Assembly (NCBI GenBank): GCA_037951165.1
Contig: JBBDHG010000029.1
Span: 563,501 to 627,500, forward strand
Origin: Lophius americanus
Lineage: Eukaryota > Chordata > Actinopteri > Lophiiformes > Lophiidae
Length of the DNA: 64,000 nucleotides
Reading direction: 5' to 3'
This document shows, one piece after another, positions 1 through 11,919 of the stretch. The first letter of the stretch is position 1; every line of letters begins with the position of its first letter. The notes under the pieces are model-generated. The model was given only the letters and a program-made list of their open reading frames with translations. It had not been told where the DNA came from and did not search any database. Both the position numbers and the translations under genes were made by a program.

Positions 1-3000
1 AGGAAACAAGGAATGACAGGAGAGGTAGTAAGGATAGGAAACAAGGAATGACAGGAGAGGAAGTAAGGATAGGAAAGAAGGAATGACAGGAGAGGTAGTA
101 AGGATAGGAAACAAGGAATGACAGGAGAGGTAGTAAGGATAGGAAACAAGGAATGACAGGAGAGGTAGTAAGGATAGGAAACAAGGAATGACAGGAGAGG
201 TAGTAAGGATAGGAAACAAGGAATGACAGGAGAGGAAGTAGGGATAGGAAACAAGGAATGACAGGAGAGGAAGTAAGGATAGGAAAGAAGGAATGACAGG
301 AGAGGTAGTAAGGATAGGAAACAAGGAATGACAGGAGAGGTAGTAAGGATAGGAAACAAGGAATGACAGGAGAGGTAGTAAGGATAGGAAACAAGGAATG
401 ACAGGAGAGGTAGTAAGGATAGGAAACAAGGAATGACAGGAGAGGAAGTAAGGATAGGAAAGAAGGAATGACAGGAGAGGAAGTAAGGATAGGAAACAAG
501 GAATGACAGGAGAGGCAGTAAGGATAGGAAACAAGGAATGACAGGAGAGGTAGTAAGGATAGGAAACAAGGAATGACAGGAGAGGTAGTAAGGATAGGAA
601 ACAAGGAATGACAGGAGAGGTAGTAAGGATAGGAAACAAGGAATGACAGGAGAGGTAGTAAGGATAGGAAACAAGGAATGACAGGAGAGGTAGTAAGGAT
701 AGGAAACAAGGAATGACAGGAGAGGAAGTAAGGATAGGAAACAAGGAATGACAGGAGAGGAAGTAGGGATAGGAAACAAGGAATGTGAGGAGAGGAAGTA
801 AGGATAGGAAACAAGGAATGACAGGAGAGGTAGTAAGGATAGGAAACAAGGAATGACAGGAGAGGTAGTAAGGATAGGAAACAAGGAATGACAGGAGAGG
901 TAGTAAGGATAGGAAACAAGGAATGACAGGAGAGGAAGTAAGGATAGGAAACAAGGAATGACAGGAGAGGAAGTAAGGATAGGAAAGAAGGAATGACAGG
1001 AGAGGTAGTAAGGATAGGAAACAAGGAATGACAGGAGAGGAAGTAAGGATAGGAAACAAGGAATGACAGGAGAGGTATTAAGGATAGGAAACAAGGAATG
1101 ACAGGAGAGGAAGTAAGGATAGGAGACAAGGAATGACAGGAGAGGAAGTAAGGATAGGAAACAAGGAATGACAGGAGAGGAAGTAAGGATAGGAAACAAG
1201 GAATGACAGGAGAGGTAGTAAGGATAGGAAACAAGGAATGACAGGAGAGGTAGTAAGGATATGAAACAAGGAATGACAGGAGAGGAAGTAAGGATAGGAA
1301 AGAAGGAATGACAGGAGAGGTAGTAAGGATAGGAAACAAGGAATGACAGGAGAGGTAGTAAGGATAGGAAACAAGGAATGACAGGAGAGGTAGTAAGGAT
1401 AGGAAACAAGGAATGACAGGAGAGGTAGTAAGGATAGGAAACAAGGAATGACAGGAGAGGTAGTAAGGATAGGAAACAAGGAATGACAGGAGAGGTAGTA
1501 AGGATAGGAAACAAGGAATGACAGGAGAGGAAGTAAGGATAGGAAACAAGGAATGACAGGAGAGGAAGTAGGGATAGGAAACAAGGAATGTGAGGAGAGG
1601 AAGTAAGGATAGGAAACAAGGAATGACAGGAGAGGTAGTAAGGATAGGAAACAAGGAATGACAGGAGAGGTAGTAAGGATAGGAAACAAGGAATGACAGG
1701 AGAGGTAGTAAGGATAGGAAACAAGGAATGACAGGAGAGGAAGTAAGGATAGGAAACAAGGAATGACAGGAGAGGAAGTAAGGATAGGAAAGAAGGAATG
1801 ACAGGAGAGGTAGTAAGGATAGGAAACAAGGAATGACAGGAGAGGAAGTAAGGATAGGAAACAAGGAATGACAGGAGAGGTATTAAGGATAGGAAACAAG
1901 GAATGACAGGAGAGGAAGTAAGGATAGGAGACAAGGAATGACAGGAGAGGAAGTAAGGATAGGAAACAAGGAATGACAGGAGAGGAAGTAAGGATAGGAA
2001 ACAAGGAATGACAGGAGAGGTAGTAAGGATAGGAAACAAGGAATGACAGGAGAGGTAGTAAGGATAGGAAACAAGGAATGACAGGAGAGGAAGTAAGGAT
2101 AGGAAAGAAGGAATGACAGGAGAGGTAGTAAGGATAGGAAACAAGGAATGACAGGAGAGGTAGTAAGGATAGGAAACAAGGAATGACAGGAGAGGTAGTA
2201 AGGATAGGAAACAAGGAATGACAGGAGAGGTAGTAAGGATAGGAAACAAGGAATGACAGGAGAGGAAGTAGGGATAGGAAACAAGGAATGACAGGAGAGG
2301 AAGTAAGGATAGGAAAGAAGGAATGACAGGAGAGGTAGTAAGGATAGGAAACAAGGAATGACAGGAGAGGTAGTAAGGATAGGAAACAAGGAATGACAGG
2401 AGAGGTAGTAAGGATAGGAAACAAGGAATGACAGGAGAGGTAGTAAGGATAGGAAACAAGGAATGACAGGAGAGGAAGTAAGGATAGGAAAGAAGGAATG
2501 ACAGGAGAGGAAGTAAGGATAGGAAACAAGGAATGACAGGAGAGGCAGTAAGGATAGGAAACAAGGAATGACAGGAGAGGTAGTAAGGATAGGAAACAAG
2601 GAATGACAGGAGAGGTAGTAAGGATAGGAAACAAGGAATGACAGGAGAGGTAGTAAGGATAGGAAACAAGGAATGACAGGAGAGGTAGTAAGGATAGGAA
2701 ACAAGGAATGACAGGAGAGGTAGTAAGGATAGGAAACAAGGAATGACAGGAGAGGAAGTAAGGATAGGAAACAAGGAATGACAGGAGAGGAAGTAAGGAT
2801 AGGAAAGAAGGAATGACAGGAGAGGTAGTAAGGATAGGAAACAAGGAATGACAGGAGAGGAAGTAAGGATAGGAAACAAGGAATGACAGGAGAGGTATTA
2901 AGGATAGGAAACAAGGAATGACAGGAGAGGAAGTAAGGATAGGAGACAAGGAATGACAGGAGAGGAAGTAAGGATAGGAAACAAGGAATGACAGGAGAGG

Positions 3001-3918
3001 AAGTAAGGATAGGAAACAAGGAATGACAGGAGAGGTAGTAAGGATAGGAAACAAGGAATGACAGGAGAGGTAGTAAGGATAGGAAACAAGGAATGACAGG
3101 AGAGGAAGTAAGGATAGGAAAGAAGGAATGACAGGAGAGGTAGTAAGGATAGGAAACAAGGAATGACAGGAGAGGTAGTAAGGATAGGAAACAAGGAATG
3201 ACAGGAGAGGTAGTAAGGATAGGAAACAAGGAATGACAGGAGAGGTAGTAAGGATAGGAAACAAGGAATGACAGGAGAGGAAGTAGGGATAGGAAACAAG
3301 GAATGACAGGAGAGGAAGTAAGGATAGGAAAGAAGGAATGACAGGAGAGCTAGTAAGGATAGGAAACAAGGAATGACAGGAGAGGTAGTAAGGATAGGAA
3401 ACAAGGAATGACAGGAGAGGTAGTAAGGATAGGAAACAAGGAATGACAGGAGAGGTAGTAAGGATAGGAAACAAGGAATGACAGGAGAGGAAGTAAGGAT
3501 AGGAAAGAAGGAATGACAGGAGAGGAAGTAAGGATAGGAAACAAGGAATGACAGGAGAGGCAGTAAGGATAGGAAACAAGGAATGACAGGAGAGGTAGTA
3601 AGGATAGGAAACAAGGAATGACAGGAGAGGTAGTAAGGATAGGAAACAAGGAATGACAGGAGAGGTAGTAAGGATAGGAAACAAGGAATGACAGGAGAGG
3701 TAGTAAGGATAGGAAACAAGGAATGACAGGAGAGGAAGTAAGGATAGGAAACAAGGAATGACAGGAGAGGAAGTAGGGATAGGAAACAAGGAATGTGAGG
3801 AGAGGAAGTAAGGATAGGAAACAAGGAATGACAGGAGAGGTAGTAAGGATAGGAAACAAGGAATGACAGGAGAGGTAGTAAGGATAGGAAACAAGGAATG
3901 ACAGGAGAGGAAGTAGGG
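1..3918. repeat. 35-bp GA-rich satellite, about 112 copies
   Basis: A 35-bp unit (AGGAAACAAGGAATGACAGG followed by AGAGGTAGTAAGGAT) runs head to tail from the window edge, so the left end is open. Units differ at a few sites: GTAGTA or GAAGTA, AAACAAG or AAAGAAG, and rare markers GTATTA, GCAGTA and GAATGTGAGG. The rare markers recur at spacings that are multiples of 35 (805, 1015, 2030 and 2205 bp), which shows block duplications of about 23 and 29 units. The + strand is strongly purine-rich. Long minus-strand open frames here arise because the unit has no stop in any frame and repeats every 105 bp. They are not genes. Confidence 0.98.
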
Positions 3919-4638
3919 CTGGATCTGAGAACATGCGTCATGTCGTCACCTGCTGAGGTATTAACGGTGTTAAAAATGATTTTGTCTTGAGGCCATTGTT
4001 TCGGGCGAAGGCGCCACATGAGTTCCGGCCGCCATTAATGATGCGTCCACGGCGCGGCTGACAGAGCGAGGATTGGTCGTCCTGCGTCTCGCCGCGTCAC
4101 CGTGTCTCTTTGATGGAGATAATAAACGTATAAGCATGTTTGAAACACTCCTTTAATGGGTTCAGAGGTCATGGCGGGGGGGTTCGGCGGGAGACCCAAC
4201 GTCACGGTGACACCCTGCAGAGGAACCCACCAATAAAACGCCTCGCCGTGGGCCGGCCAATCAAACTCACTGCTGGAGGTGAATGTGGCCGTCAGGCCAG
4301 ACTAATCAATGAGCAGAGACGCGCACTGATTCACCTCGTCCACATGATTAGCGGGTCGACACCCGCCATGTGACCCCCCGCTGACGCCCAGCGGGATTCT
4401 GGGAGAGAAAATGTCTGCCTGACAGGCGGCCCTGCGACAGACTCAATGAGTAAGCTGAGGAAGGAAAGGAGAGGAGGAGGAGGCGAGGAGACGAGGGGAG
4501 GAGGCATCAGAGTAAACATTCGTGGAAAACGGGGCGTTCTGATTGGCTCCTCGGCTCTGATGTAAATCAGCTGATGCAGATTCTCAGTCGTGTTTAAGTT
4601 AATGGAGGAGAAGTAATGAGGACACAGCACGACAGAGA

Positions 4639-4640
<2 letters not shown>
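3919..4640. other. Unique intergenic sequence, no gene seen
   Basis: Complex, non-repetitive sequence with moderate GC directly after the satellite. It contains homeodomain-like TTAATGATG, a TTTGATGGAGATAATAAACG stretch and several CpGs. No convincing exon was found on either strand. It could be a conserved regulatory element, but only cross-species alignment could show that. Confidence 0.4.
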
Positions 4641-4674
<34 letters not shown>

Positions 4675-4803
4675 TACACACACATACACACACACACATA
4701 CACACATACATACACACACATACACACACATACATACACACACATACACACATACATACACACACATACACACACATACATACACACACATACACACACA
4801 TAC
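4641..4803. repeat. Compound CA/TACACA microsatellite
   Basis: About 160 bp of (CA)n broken regularly by TACATACA steps. The Cys/Val/Tyr-rich and His/Thr-rich open frames across it are translated microsatellite. Confidence 0.97.
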
Positions 4804-5640
4804 TTCAGGAAAAATACTTTTTTCCTGAGTTTCTTCAGACTTCTGAGAATTTTTAAAAAATCATGAAAAAAGTGAGTGGTGACCTTTGACCTTTTCCCAG
4901 ATTTAAAAAACTACTTTGGATTTTTGTAGCCAAGGAATAAAAAAAAAAGCAGAATTCTGACTTCTACAATGAACAAATCCGGTCCATTAAATTAAATTCT
5001 GGTGGTCAAAATTACAGTAAAACGTCATAATGGGCCGAAAACTTCTGGTCTGGTTCCTGCTGGAGGTGGATCGTCTGGATGTGAAGCTCAGGGAGGAGAA
5101 CATTAATGGACCCGACTCTTGGTCTGTGAGAAGAGTTTCATTTCAGCTCAAGAGTCTGGGTCACGTCTGAAGAACCTTCCATTCTGAGGGCCGAACCAAT
5201 CGGCCGTCGGAAACGGCGGCTGTAAGCCGGCTGTTTCCGTGGTGACAGCGTTGGACAGGTGTGACAGCCTCCTGTCGTCTGAAGTTAGCAGCCGGACAGC
5301 TGAAGCCCCGCCTCGTTACGGTCGGTTCTGGCGGTTCGCTGCAGCAGGAAGCAGACCTCTGAGGTTGCTAGGTTACAGGAGAGAGGCGACATTGCTGCCA
5401 TGGCGACCAGGTGTGCTGGTGGGCGTGGCCTTCGTATCGGTCAGAAGCTGGACGGAGTTGCGATGCTTCGTCTTGATTGTGTGACGGAAATAACGATAAA
5501 ATGAAACAGTCTGTCGTAGAAACTCACCGTCACGACCCGAAACCTCTTTAGGAGTCCAATCAGGGAGATTTCAGGTACAACGCAGGGGATTGTGGGCTTT
5601 TTTTTAATGGGATGTAACTTTGCTTTCAGGTATTGAAGCG
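4804..5640. other. Unique intergenic sequence, no gene seen
   Basis: No splice-bounded coding segment or strong family match. The 3' part (about 5570-5615) carries the GTACAACGCAGGGGATTG signature of a dispersed repeat seen again near 19.86, 21.74, 26.30, 28.43 and 30.09 kb. Confidence 0.4.
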
Positions 5641-5654
5641 GTGATCGCGGCCAC

Positions 5655-5840
5655 CCGAGGCTGACGGATGTGCGTGGGGTTTGAAGGCTGGCCCGTGTTG
5701 TCTGATCCAACAGGGATCATGCTGGTTCTGGTGGGGGCGTGTCAGAACACGCGGTGACATCACAGAGCCGCTCTGGTAACAGGAAGTGGCACCTGCACGA
5801 TATTAGGGTAAGGTGGTTTTAATGTTATGGCTAATCCTGG
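5655..5840 (+). mobile_element. Tc1-like transposon remnant, internally deleted
   Basis: The segment reads like the middle and right end of a fish Tc1-type element. It has a transposase-like stretch (GAAGGCTGGCCCGTGTTGTC, then GATCCAACAG and GTGTCAGAACAC). The terminal-repeat motif GGTTTTAATGTTATGGCT lies at 5816-5833. Most of the transposase region is missing and the frame is broken. The same terminal motif recurs near 24.9, 34.2 and 38.1 kb. Confidence 0.75.
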
Positions 5841-5963
5841 TCAAGAATCTAAAGAAAGTTACATCAATAGTATTTCTATCGGGTTCAGGGTTCTGACCCG
5901 GATCGGTTCTGTTTAAACTCTTCATTCTTCTGTGTGTGAATCATACCTTCATTCTTTAAGTTT

Positions 5964-6105
5964 ATTCACACACACATTCATAAACACACACATACACACA
6001 CACAGATACACACTCACACACACAGATACACGTTCATAAACACACACATACACACACACAGATACACACTCACACACACGTTCATAAACACACACACACA
6101 CACAA
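5964..6105. repeat. CA-rich compound microsatellite
   Basis: CACACA runs broken by GATACA and TTCATAAA, themselves repeated in a roughly 50-70-bp pattern, followed by (ATG)n. Confidence 0.95.
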
Positions 6106-6286
6106 TGATGATGATGAGTGTGATGTCAGAATCCATCAGGTATTCTCTTTGAAGCGGGTCGACAGGTTCTGATAAAATGATGTTGATGTAAGTTTGTTCA
6201 AATTTCATTCCATCTGCCCTTTTCTAACCCGGAGCGACCCGCCGCTCTAAAGGTCTCTGAGGGGCTGTGAGCCGGACCCCCGCTGA

Positions 6287-6315
6287 GAACCCACACACAC
6301 ACACACACACACACG

Positions 6316-6360
<45 letters not shown>

Positions 6361-6363
6361 GCG

Positions 6364-6395
<32 letters not shown>

Positions 6396-6433
6396 CACAC
6401 ACACACACTCGCACACGCACACACACACACACA
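6287..6433. repeat. (CA)n microsatellite
   Basis: Nearly pure CA dinucleotide repeat with scattered GC steps. Confidence 0.97.
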
Positions 6434-6590
6434 AACCCGCGTCGATTCAAACACACCGACCAACAGACGAGAAATTTCAGCTTCTTAATTTAGATAAAAC
6501 TCCAACTGTTGGCAGAGTTTCAACTAACTTTGCAGAAAATCACTCCAGTTGTTCCTCGTTCGGAGCAGAAGTATAAAAAAAATCTCCATA

Positions 6591-7121
6591 TCTCTCTCTC
6601 TTCCTCTCTTTTCTCTCTCTCTCTTTGTCTCTGTCTCTCCTCTCTCTCTCTCTCCCTCACTCCTATCTCTCTCTCAGTCCTCTCTAATTCTCTCTCTCTC
6701 TCTCACTTTATCTCCCTCTCTCTCTATCTTTCTCACTCCTCTCTCTCTCTCAATCCTCTGTCTCATTCTCTCTCTCAAACACACTTTTCTCTTTCTCTCT
6801 ATCCCACCTCTCTCTCTCTCTCACACTCCTATCTCTCTCTCACTCCTCTCTAATTCTCTCTCTCTCTCTGTCTCTCACTTTTCTCTCTCTCTCTGTCTCT
6901 CGCTCCCTCTCTCTCTCTCTCTCTCGCTCCCTCTCTCTCTTTCTCTCGCCCTCCTCTCTCACTTCTTTCTCTTTACTCCTCTCTCTCTCTCACTCGACTC
7001 GCTCTCTCCTCTCTCTCTCTCCCCCGCTTCTCTGTCTCTCCTCTCTCTCTCACTCTCTCTCCCGCCTATCTCTCTCCCCCCTCTCCCCCCACTCTCTCTC
7101 TCTTTCTCTCTCTCTTTTCAG
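6591..7121. repeat. (CT)n-rich polypyrimidine tract, about 530 bp
   Basis: CTCTCT blocks mixed with TCCC, TTTCTC and occasional A. The Ser/Leu-rich open frames on the + strand come from the repeat. Confidence 0.96.
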
Positions 7122-7611
7122 TTCATCAGACGTAAATAACCAGACCAACAAGAACCAGAAGTTCTGATGAAACGCTCTGGAACTGTCCCGGTTGCAGGTG
7201 TGGTGCCATCAGACTCCAGGTAAACACATGAAGAGTCACCCTGACTGGAGATCCTGACTCACCGCGATGTGTCACCTGGAGCAGACAGACAGGTAACCTG
7301 TCGCTGGGGCGGCGCCCTCTGTGATGGACGTAGAAGTTTGTTTGTTTGTGTGATTCCGCGATCACAGAGAGGAGACTGTAATTAGTGTTTGTAGTTAAAC
7401 AGTAGGAAACTGGAGAAACTGTTCAGCTGCTCTGAGAGACGGGTCATTACTGAGACCCCCGACGTCTCGCCGTCTTCGCCGCCTCAGCGGGAACTTTGAA
7501 GAAGACGAGAAAAAAAAAAGATGCAAAATGTACAAAGTGGGAGAAAAAAATCTCTCTTTTCATCAAGTGGTCCCCTGTTGTCAGGCAGACTTTCTCTCGG
7601 ACCGCAGCGAG
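7122..7611. other. Unique intergenic sequence, no gene seen
   Basis: About 490 bp between the CT tract and a LINE relic. I see no coding signal or recognisable element. Confidence 0.4.
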
Positions 7612-7865
7612 ACAGGAAGTATGTTTGGGAGGGACAGGTGGGTTCAAGGTGGAGGTGGGACTGCACCAAGGATGGGCTCTGAGCCCCTGCTTGTTTGCTG
7701 TGGTGATGGACAGACAGGAGTCTCCATGGACTCTGATGTCGGTGGAGGACATTGTGATCTTGTAGTGGGAGCAGGTGGAGGAGAACCTGGAGAGGTGGAG
7801 GTATGAAGACTGAATACATGTGTGTGAATGAAAGGGAGGCAGGAGGAGGTGCAGGAGTTTAAGGA
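7612..7865 (+). mobile_element. LINE reverse-transcriptase relic
   Basis: The + strand encodes a decayed non-LTR reverse-transcriptase block: FKVEVGLHQG, then ALSP, LFAVVMDR, ESPW and a VEDIV stretch where the catalytic F/YADD motif should be. A following stretch reads like the KTEYMCVNE region common in fish LINEs. A stop interrupts it. A second copy lies on the minus strand at 10218-10600, and both share the VEDIV variant. Confidence 0.8.
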
Positions 7866-7893
7866 GTATTAAATTCCTTCAGACACTCAAACA

Positions 7894-8600
<707 letters not shown>

Positions 8601-8889
8601 ATGTTACACACACATCATCGACACCATGACTATAAAAACCAGAATTAGTGTTTTCCCGCCTTCATGCTCCAGTTGAGTAGAAGTGGAGGTCCGGACTCTG
8701 AACACAGAACATTTACTGATTCCAGCTTTCAGAACGTCCTGATCCAATCCCAGCTGTCGTCAGAACCGCCAACCCCTCATCTCATGCAAATACGGGCCGA
8801 ATGACAGACAGTCAGGAACGATGTGAGTGTTTGGTCACACAGGTCAGTCCAACCGGTCCCACCTGACAGGAAACAGACGTATCATATCA

Positions 8890-9281
8890 ACTCAACCTAA
8901 CTCTTTCTATGATGTCATCAGTCTGTTCTGGGATCAGATCCCATAGTGACTCAACCTAACTCTTTCTATGATGTCATCAGTCTGTTCTAGGATCAGATCC
9001 CACAGTGACTCCACCTGTTTCTATGATGTCATCAGTCTGTTCTAGGATCAGATCCCACAGTGACTCAACCTAACTCTTTCTATGATGTCATCAGTCTGTT
9101 CTAGGATCAGATCCCACAGTGACTCCACCTGTTTCTATGATGTTATCAGTCTGTTCTAGGATCAGATCCCACAGTGACTCAACCTGTTTCTATGATGTCA
9201 TCAGTCTGTTCTAGGATCAGATCCCACAGTGACTCCACCTGTTTCTATGATGTCATCAGTCTGTTCTAGGATCAGATCCCT
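8890..9281. repeat. 52-59-bp minisatellite, 7 copies
   Basis: Each unit carries TTTCTATGATGTCATCAG, TCTGTTCT(A/G)GGATCAGATC and CCACAGTGACTC. Units exist with and without a CAACCTAACTCT insert, which gives the two lengths. The core TGATGTCATCA is shared, on the opposite strand, with the 48.45-49.45 kb array. Confidence 0.95.
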
Positions 9282-9404
9282 AGAACATAAGATAAAGATA
9301 AATACAGTTTATAAGTTTAAAACTGTTTTTTTCTGAGCTCAGGAATAAGGATGAAATGGTTATTATCATGATCCATTATGGATGGATGAATTGCGTTTTC
9401 CACC

Positions 9405-9645
9405 AAAAGCGCCCCCTAGTGAGTAAAATATGACACAGGAGAAAACTCCTCCACTGCATTTATTCAACAGTTGAGAAATTATAGCCCCAAAAACTGTAAT
9501 TCGTAGATAAAGCTCCCCCTAGAGGCGGAAATATGCTATGGACCTTTCCCCAATTCAATCCAGTTCTTCCTCACACTAATGTCTATGTGGATATAAAATT
9601 TGAGATTGATCCATGAAAGGGTCTAAGAGTTATCTGGTCAACATG
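9405..9645 (+). repeat. Dispersed repeat family R1, copy A
   Basis: Contains two boxes of the CCCCCTAG type (AGCGCCCCCTAGTGAG at 9409 and AGCTCCCCCTAGAGG near 9511), then CAATCCAGTTCTTCCTCACA and TGATCCATGAAAGGG. Related copies lie near 19.86-20.19 (+), 22.44-22.71 (-), 28.16-28.49 (-), 30.09-30.43 (+), 52.75-52.89 (-) and 53.16-53.37 kb (+). I do not recognise the family. It has no coding capacity. Confidence 0.8.
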
Positions 9646-9674
9646 ACGTGTCTGCGGCGGACATTTTGGCTCTA

Positions 9675-9712
9675 AAAATCAATAACAATAATAACAATAA
9701 TAATAATATTTA
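9675..9712. repeat. (AAT/AAC)n microsatellite
   Basis: Short array of AATAACAATAATAAC-type triplets. Confidence 0.9.
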
Positions 9713-10215
9713 CAGTAATTCTTCAACACGGTACTTACATTCAGGACAGAGTTGTGTAATGAGTTCTGTGTATTTGACGCATCCCTGAGGAGAAGGGGGC
9801 GGGGCCTGTGAAGCGACCGGGGGAGCATGCTGGGGTCCGGGGTCCGGGCCGGAGGGCCGTGTGGGACCGTTTTCCCACAGATGCCACACTCGACGGTAAA
9901 AGTCCCAGCGCAGCAGACGTGGAGAGAAAAACCTCAAATTGCCTCCACATGTTTACAGAAGAGGAAGAGTGACGACATCCAGGCTGAGGGTCGTTAAAAG
10001 AGACGCAACGACGACAGCGAACCCAAAACGTGCTGGAGAGAGAGACGAAAAAACCACAAAGAGAATCCAAATGAGGAGGGGGTGAGGATGGAGCTGGAAG
10101 AAGATGAAGATGAAGAAGAAACCTCCAAGGGTTCCCATGACCTGCTGGAGGAGGATCCACACCAACGACACAAACTCAACCTCCTCGTGTTTCTGCTTCA
10201 CGTGTTTTTATGTCT
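9713..10215. other. Unassigned intergenic segment
   Basis: A minus-strand frame of 75 codons (9710-9937) ends in a Cys-containing stretch (TQLCPECKYR). It is not bounded by a convincing pair of splice sites and matches no family I know. The rest is low-complexity (GAAGATGAAGATGAAGAAG). Confidence 0.3.
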
Positions 10216-10217
10216 AT

Positions 10218-10600
10218 TTACGTAACGATGTATTCTGTCTTCATACCTCCACCTCTCCAGAACCACACCTCCACCTCTCCTGGTTCTCCTCCACCTCTCC
10301 AAATTCTCCTCCACCTGCTCCCTCTACAGATCACAATGTCCTCCACCCACATCATAGAACATGGAGACTCCAGCTGCTCCTCCACCGTCAGTCTGTCCAT
10401 CACCGCAGCAAACAAGAAGGGGCTCACAGCCCATCCTTGGTGCGGTCCCACCTCCACCTTGAACCCATCCGTCACTCCTACTGCTCACCTCACCGCCGTC
10501 ATACATTTCCTGCACCACTCCGACATCCTTCCTGTCAATCCAGACGTTCCTCACGCCATCCCACCAATCCTCCCTCCCCTCTCTGTACACTGTAAAAATA
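10218..10600 (-). mobile_element. LINE reverse-transcriptase relic
   Basis: The minus strand encodes FKVEVGPHQG, AVSPFLFAAVMDRLTVEE, ESP and MMWVEDIVIC. This is the same reverse-transcriptase block as at 7612-7865 but in the opposite orientation, and it is again degenerate at the catalytic motif. The two relics face each other across the GT array and copy A of the dispersed repeat. Confidence 0.8.
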
Positions 10601-10656
10601 AAATGTCTTATTATAATTCATAAAAACATAAGTGGTGCAACTTTATAACTCGACTT

Positions 10657-10749
10657 TGTGTGTATGTGTGTTTTGTTGGCGTGTGTGTGCGTGTGTGTGT
10701 GCGTGTGCTGATTATTTTTGTTTGTTTGTGTGTGTGTGTGCACGTGTGA

Positions 10750-10783
<34 letters not shown>

Positions 10784-10966
10784 GCACGTGGGTGTGTTTG
10801 TGTGCATGTGTGAGTTTGTGAGTGTGTGTCTGTGTGTAAGCATGTATGAGTGTGTGTGGGTATGTTTGTGTGCATGTGTGTGTGTGCACGTGTGTTATTG
10901 TGCGTGTGTGTGCATGTATGAGTGTGTGAGTGTGTGTGCATGTGTGGGTGTGTGGGGGTGCGTGTT

Positions 10967-11003
<37 letters not shown>

Positions 11004-11151
11004 ATGTTTGTATGCATGTGTGTGTGTGCGTGTGTGTTAGTGTGCGTGTGTGTGCATGTATGAGTGTGTGAGCGTGTGTGCATGTGTGAGTGTGTGTGTG
11101 CATGTGTGTGTGTGTGTGTGTGCATGTGTGAGTTTGTGAGTGTGTGTGTGA
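10657..11151. repeat. (GT)n-rich compound microsatellite
   Basis: GT repeat with GTGCATGTGTGAGT-type interruptions that recur in blocks (about 10850-10930 resembles 11000-11070). Confidence 0.96.
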
Positions 11152-11185
11152 GACTTTTTAACTGTATATTTTCTCTTTTTGAGTT

Positions 11186-11262
11186 AAGGTAATGTTAAAT
11201 GTTAAACGTTAAACGTTAAACGTTAAACCTTAAACGTTAAACCTTAAACGTTAAACGTTAAA
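11186..11262. repeat. 8-bp GTTAAACG tandem repeat
   Basis: About nine copies of GTTAAACG or CTTAAACG. The heptamer core GTTAAAC is close to palindromic. Confidence 0.95.
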
Positions 11263-11632
11263 GTAACGACGTCTCTGCAGGACGTCAGGAGTTACTGACC
11301 CGGTTCTGTGAGAGAAGCCTGAACTCCTGAAAGGTCCAGTCAGAATTGTTTGAACGTCCACCTGAGTCACTGATGGGTTCCTGGTTCTAAAACACCTCCT
11401 GTGTTTTTTACAGTGCAGCGGTCGTTCACTCAGGATTCTTACTTTTTCTTTTTCCCTCTGTGTTCGGTTCTCTTTGCCCGAGAGGAGATTTGGGTTTGGA
11501 TCAGAAGGTCCGGGCTGATACGCGGAGATGATCCAGATGTGGTCCCGTTAGGCGAACTGTCAGCGGAGCAGCAGGAAGCGGAGAAAAGTGTCTGAAAAAC
11601 GGATCATTTCACTAACGCGGAGGCGGCGGAAA

Positions 11633-11633
<1 letters not shown>

Positions 11634-11664
<31 letters not shown>
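11634..11664. repeat. (ATC)n microsatellite upstream of sst1 promoter
   Basis: Ten CAT triplets end 23 bp before the CRE of sst1. Variation in their number would change spacing to any more distal element. Confidence 0.9.
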
Positions 11665-11686
11665 GTCACTCAGTCGCGGCAATCAG

Positions 11687-11694
11687 TGACGTCA
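11687..11694. promoter_or_regulatory. CRE in the sst1 promoter
   Basis: Perfect palindromic cAMP-response element TGACGTCA, 8 bp before the TATA box and 86 bp before the start codon. A CRE close to the TATA box is a defining feature of vertebrate somatostatin promoters. In mammals CREB bound there drives cAMP induction. Confidence 0.93.
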
Positions 11695-11702
11695 GCGGGC
11701 TG

Positions 11703-11710
11703 TATAAAAG
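11703..11710 (+). promoter_or_regulatory. TATA box of sst1
   Basis: TATAAAAG, 63 bp before the ATG. Transcription would be expected to start about 25-30 bp downstream (about 11730-11740), giving a 5' UTR of roughly 35-45 bases. Confidence 0.92.
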
Positions 11711-11772
11711 CCGCGCTGACGGGTCAGACCTGCAGATCCGCAGACGCCGGCCAGACGTACAGACATCACGTG

Positions 11773-11919
11773 ATGAAGATGGTCTCCTCCTCGCGCCTCC
11801 GCTGCCTCCTCGTGCTCCTGCTGTCCCTGACCGCCTCCATCAGCTGCTCCTTCGCCGGACAGAGAGACTCCAAACTCCGCCTGCTTCTGCACCGGTACCC
11901 GCTGCAGGGCTCCAAACAG
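11773..11919 (+). CDS. sst1: sst1 exon 1
   Basis: Signal peptide and the first part of the propeptide. It ends SKQ in phase 0 at a weak donor, CAG|GTCCGA. Confidence 0.96.

Noticed and set aside
1078..3894. 938-codon minus-strand open frame with a 35-residue repeat (and nested shorter frames)
   Set aside because: It follows from a 35-bp unit without stops in any frame. The three frames encode the same periodic peptide and there is no promoter, splice site or domain.
9710..9937. 75-codon minus frame ending in a CPEC-like stretch
   Set aside because: A CxxC-like word alone is not a zinc-finger domain. No clear acceptor, no family match.
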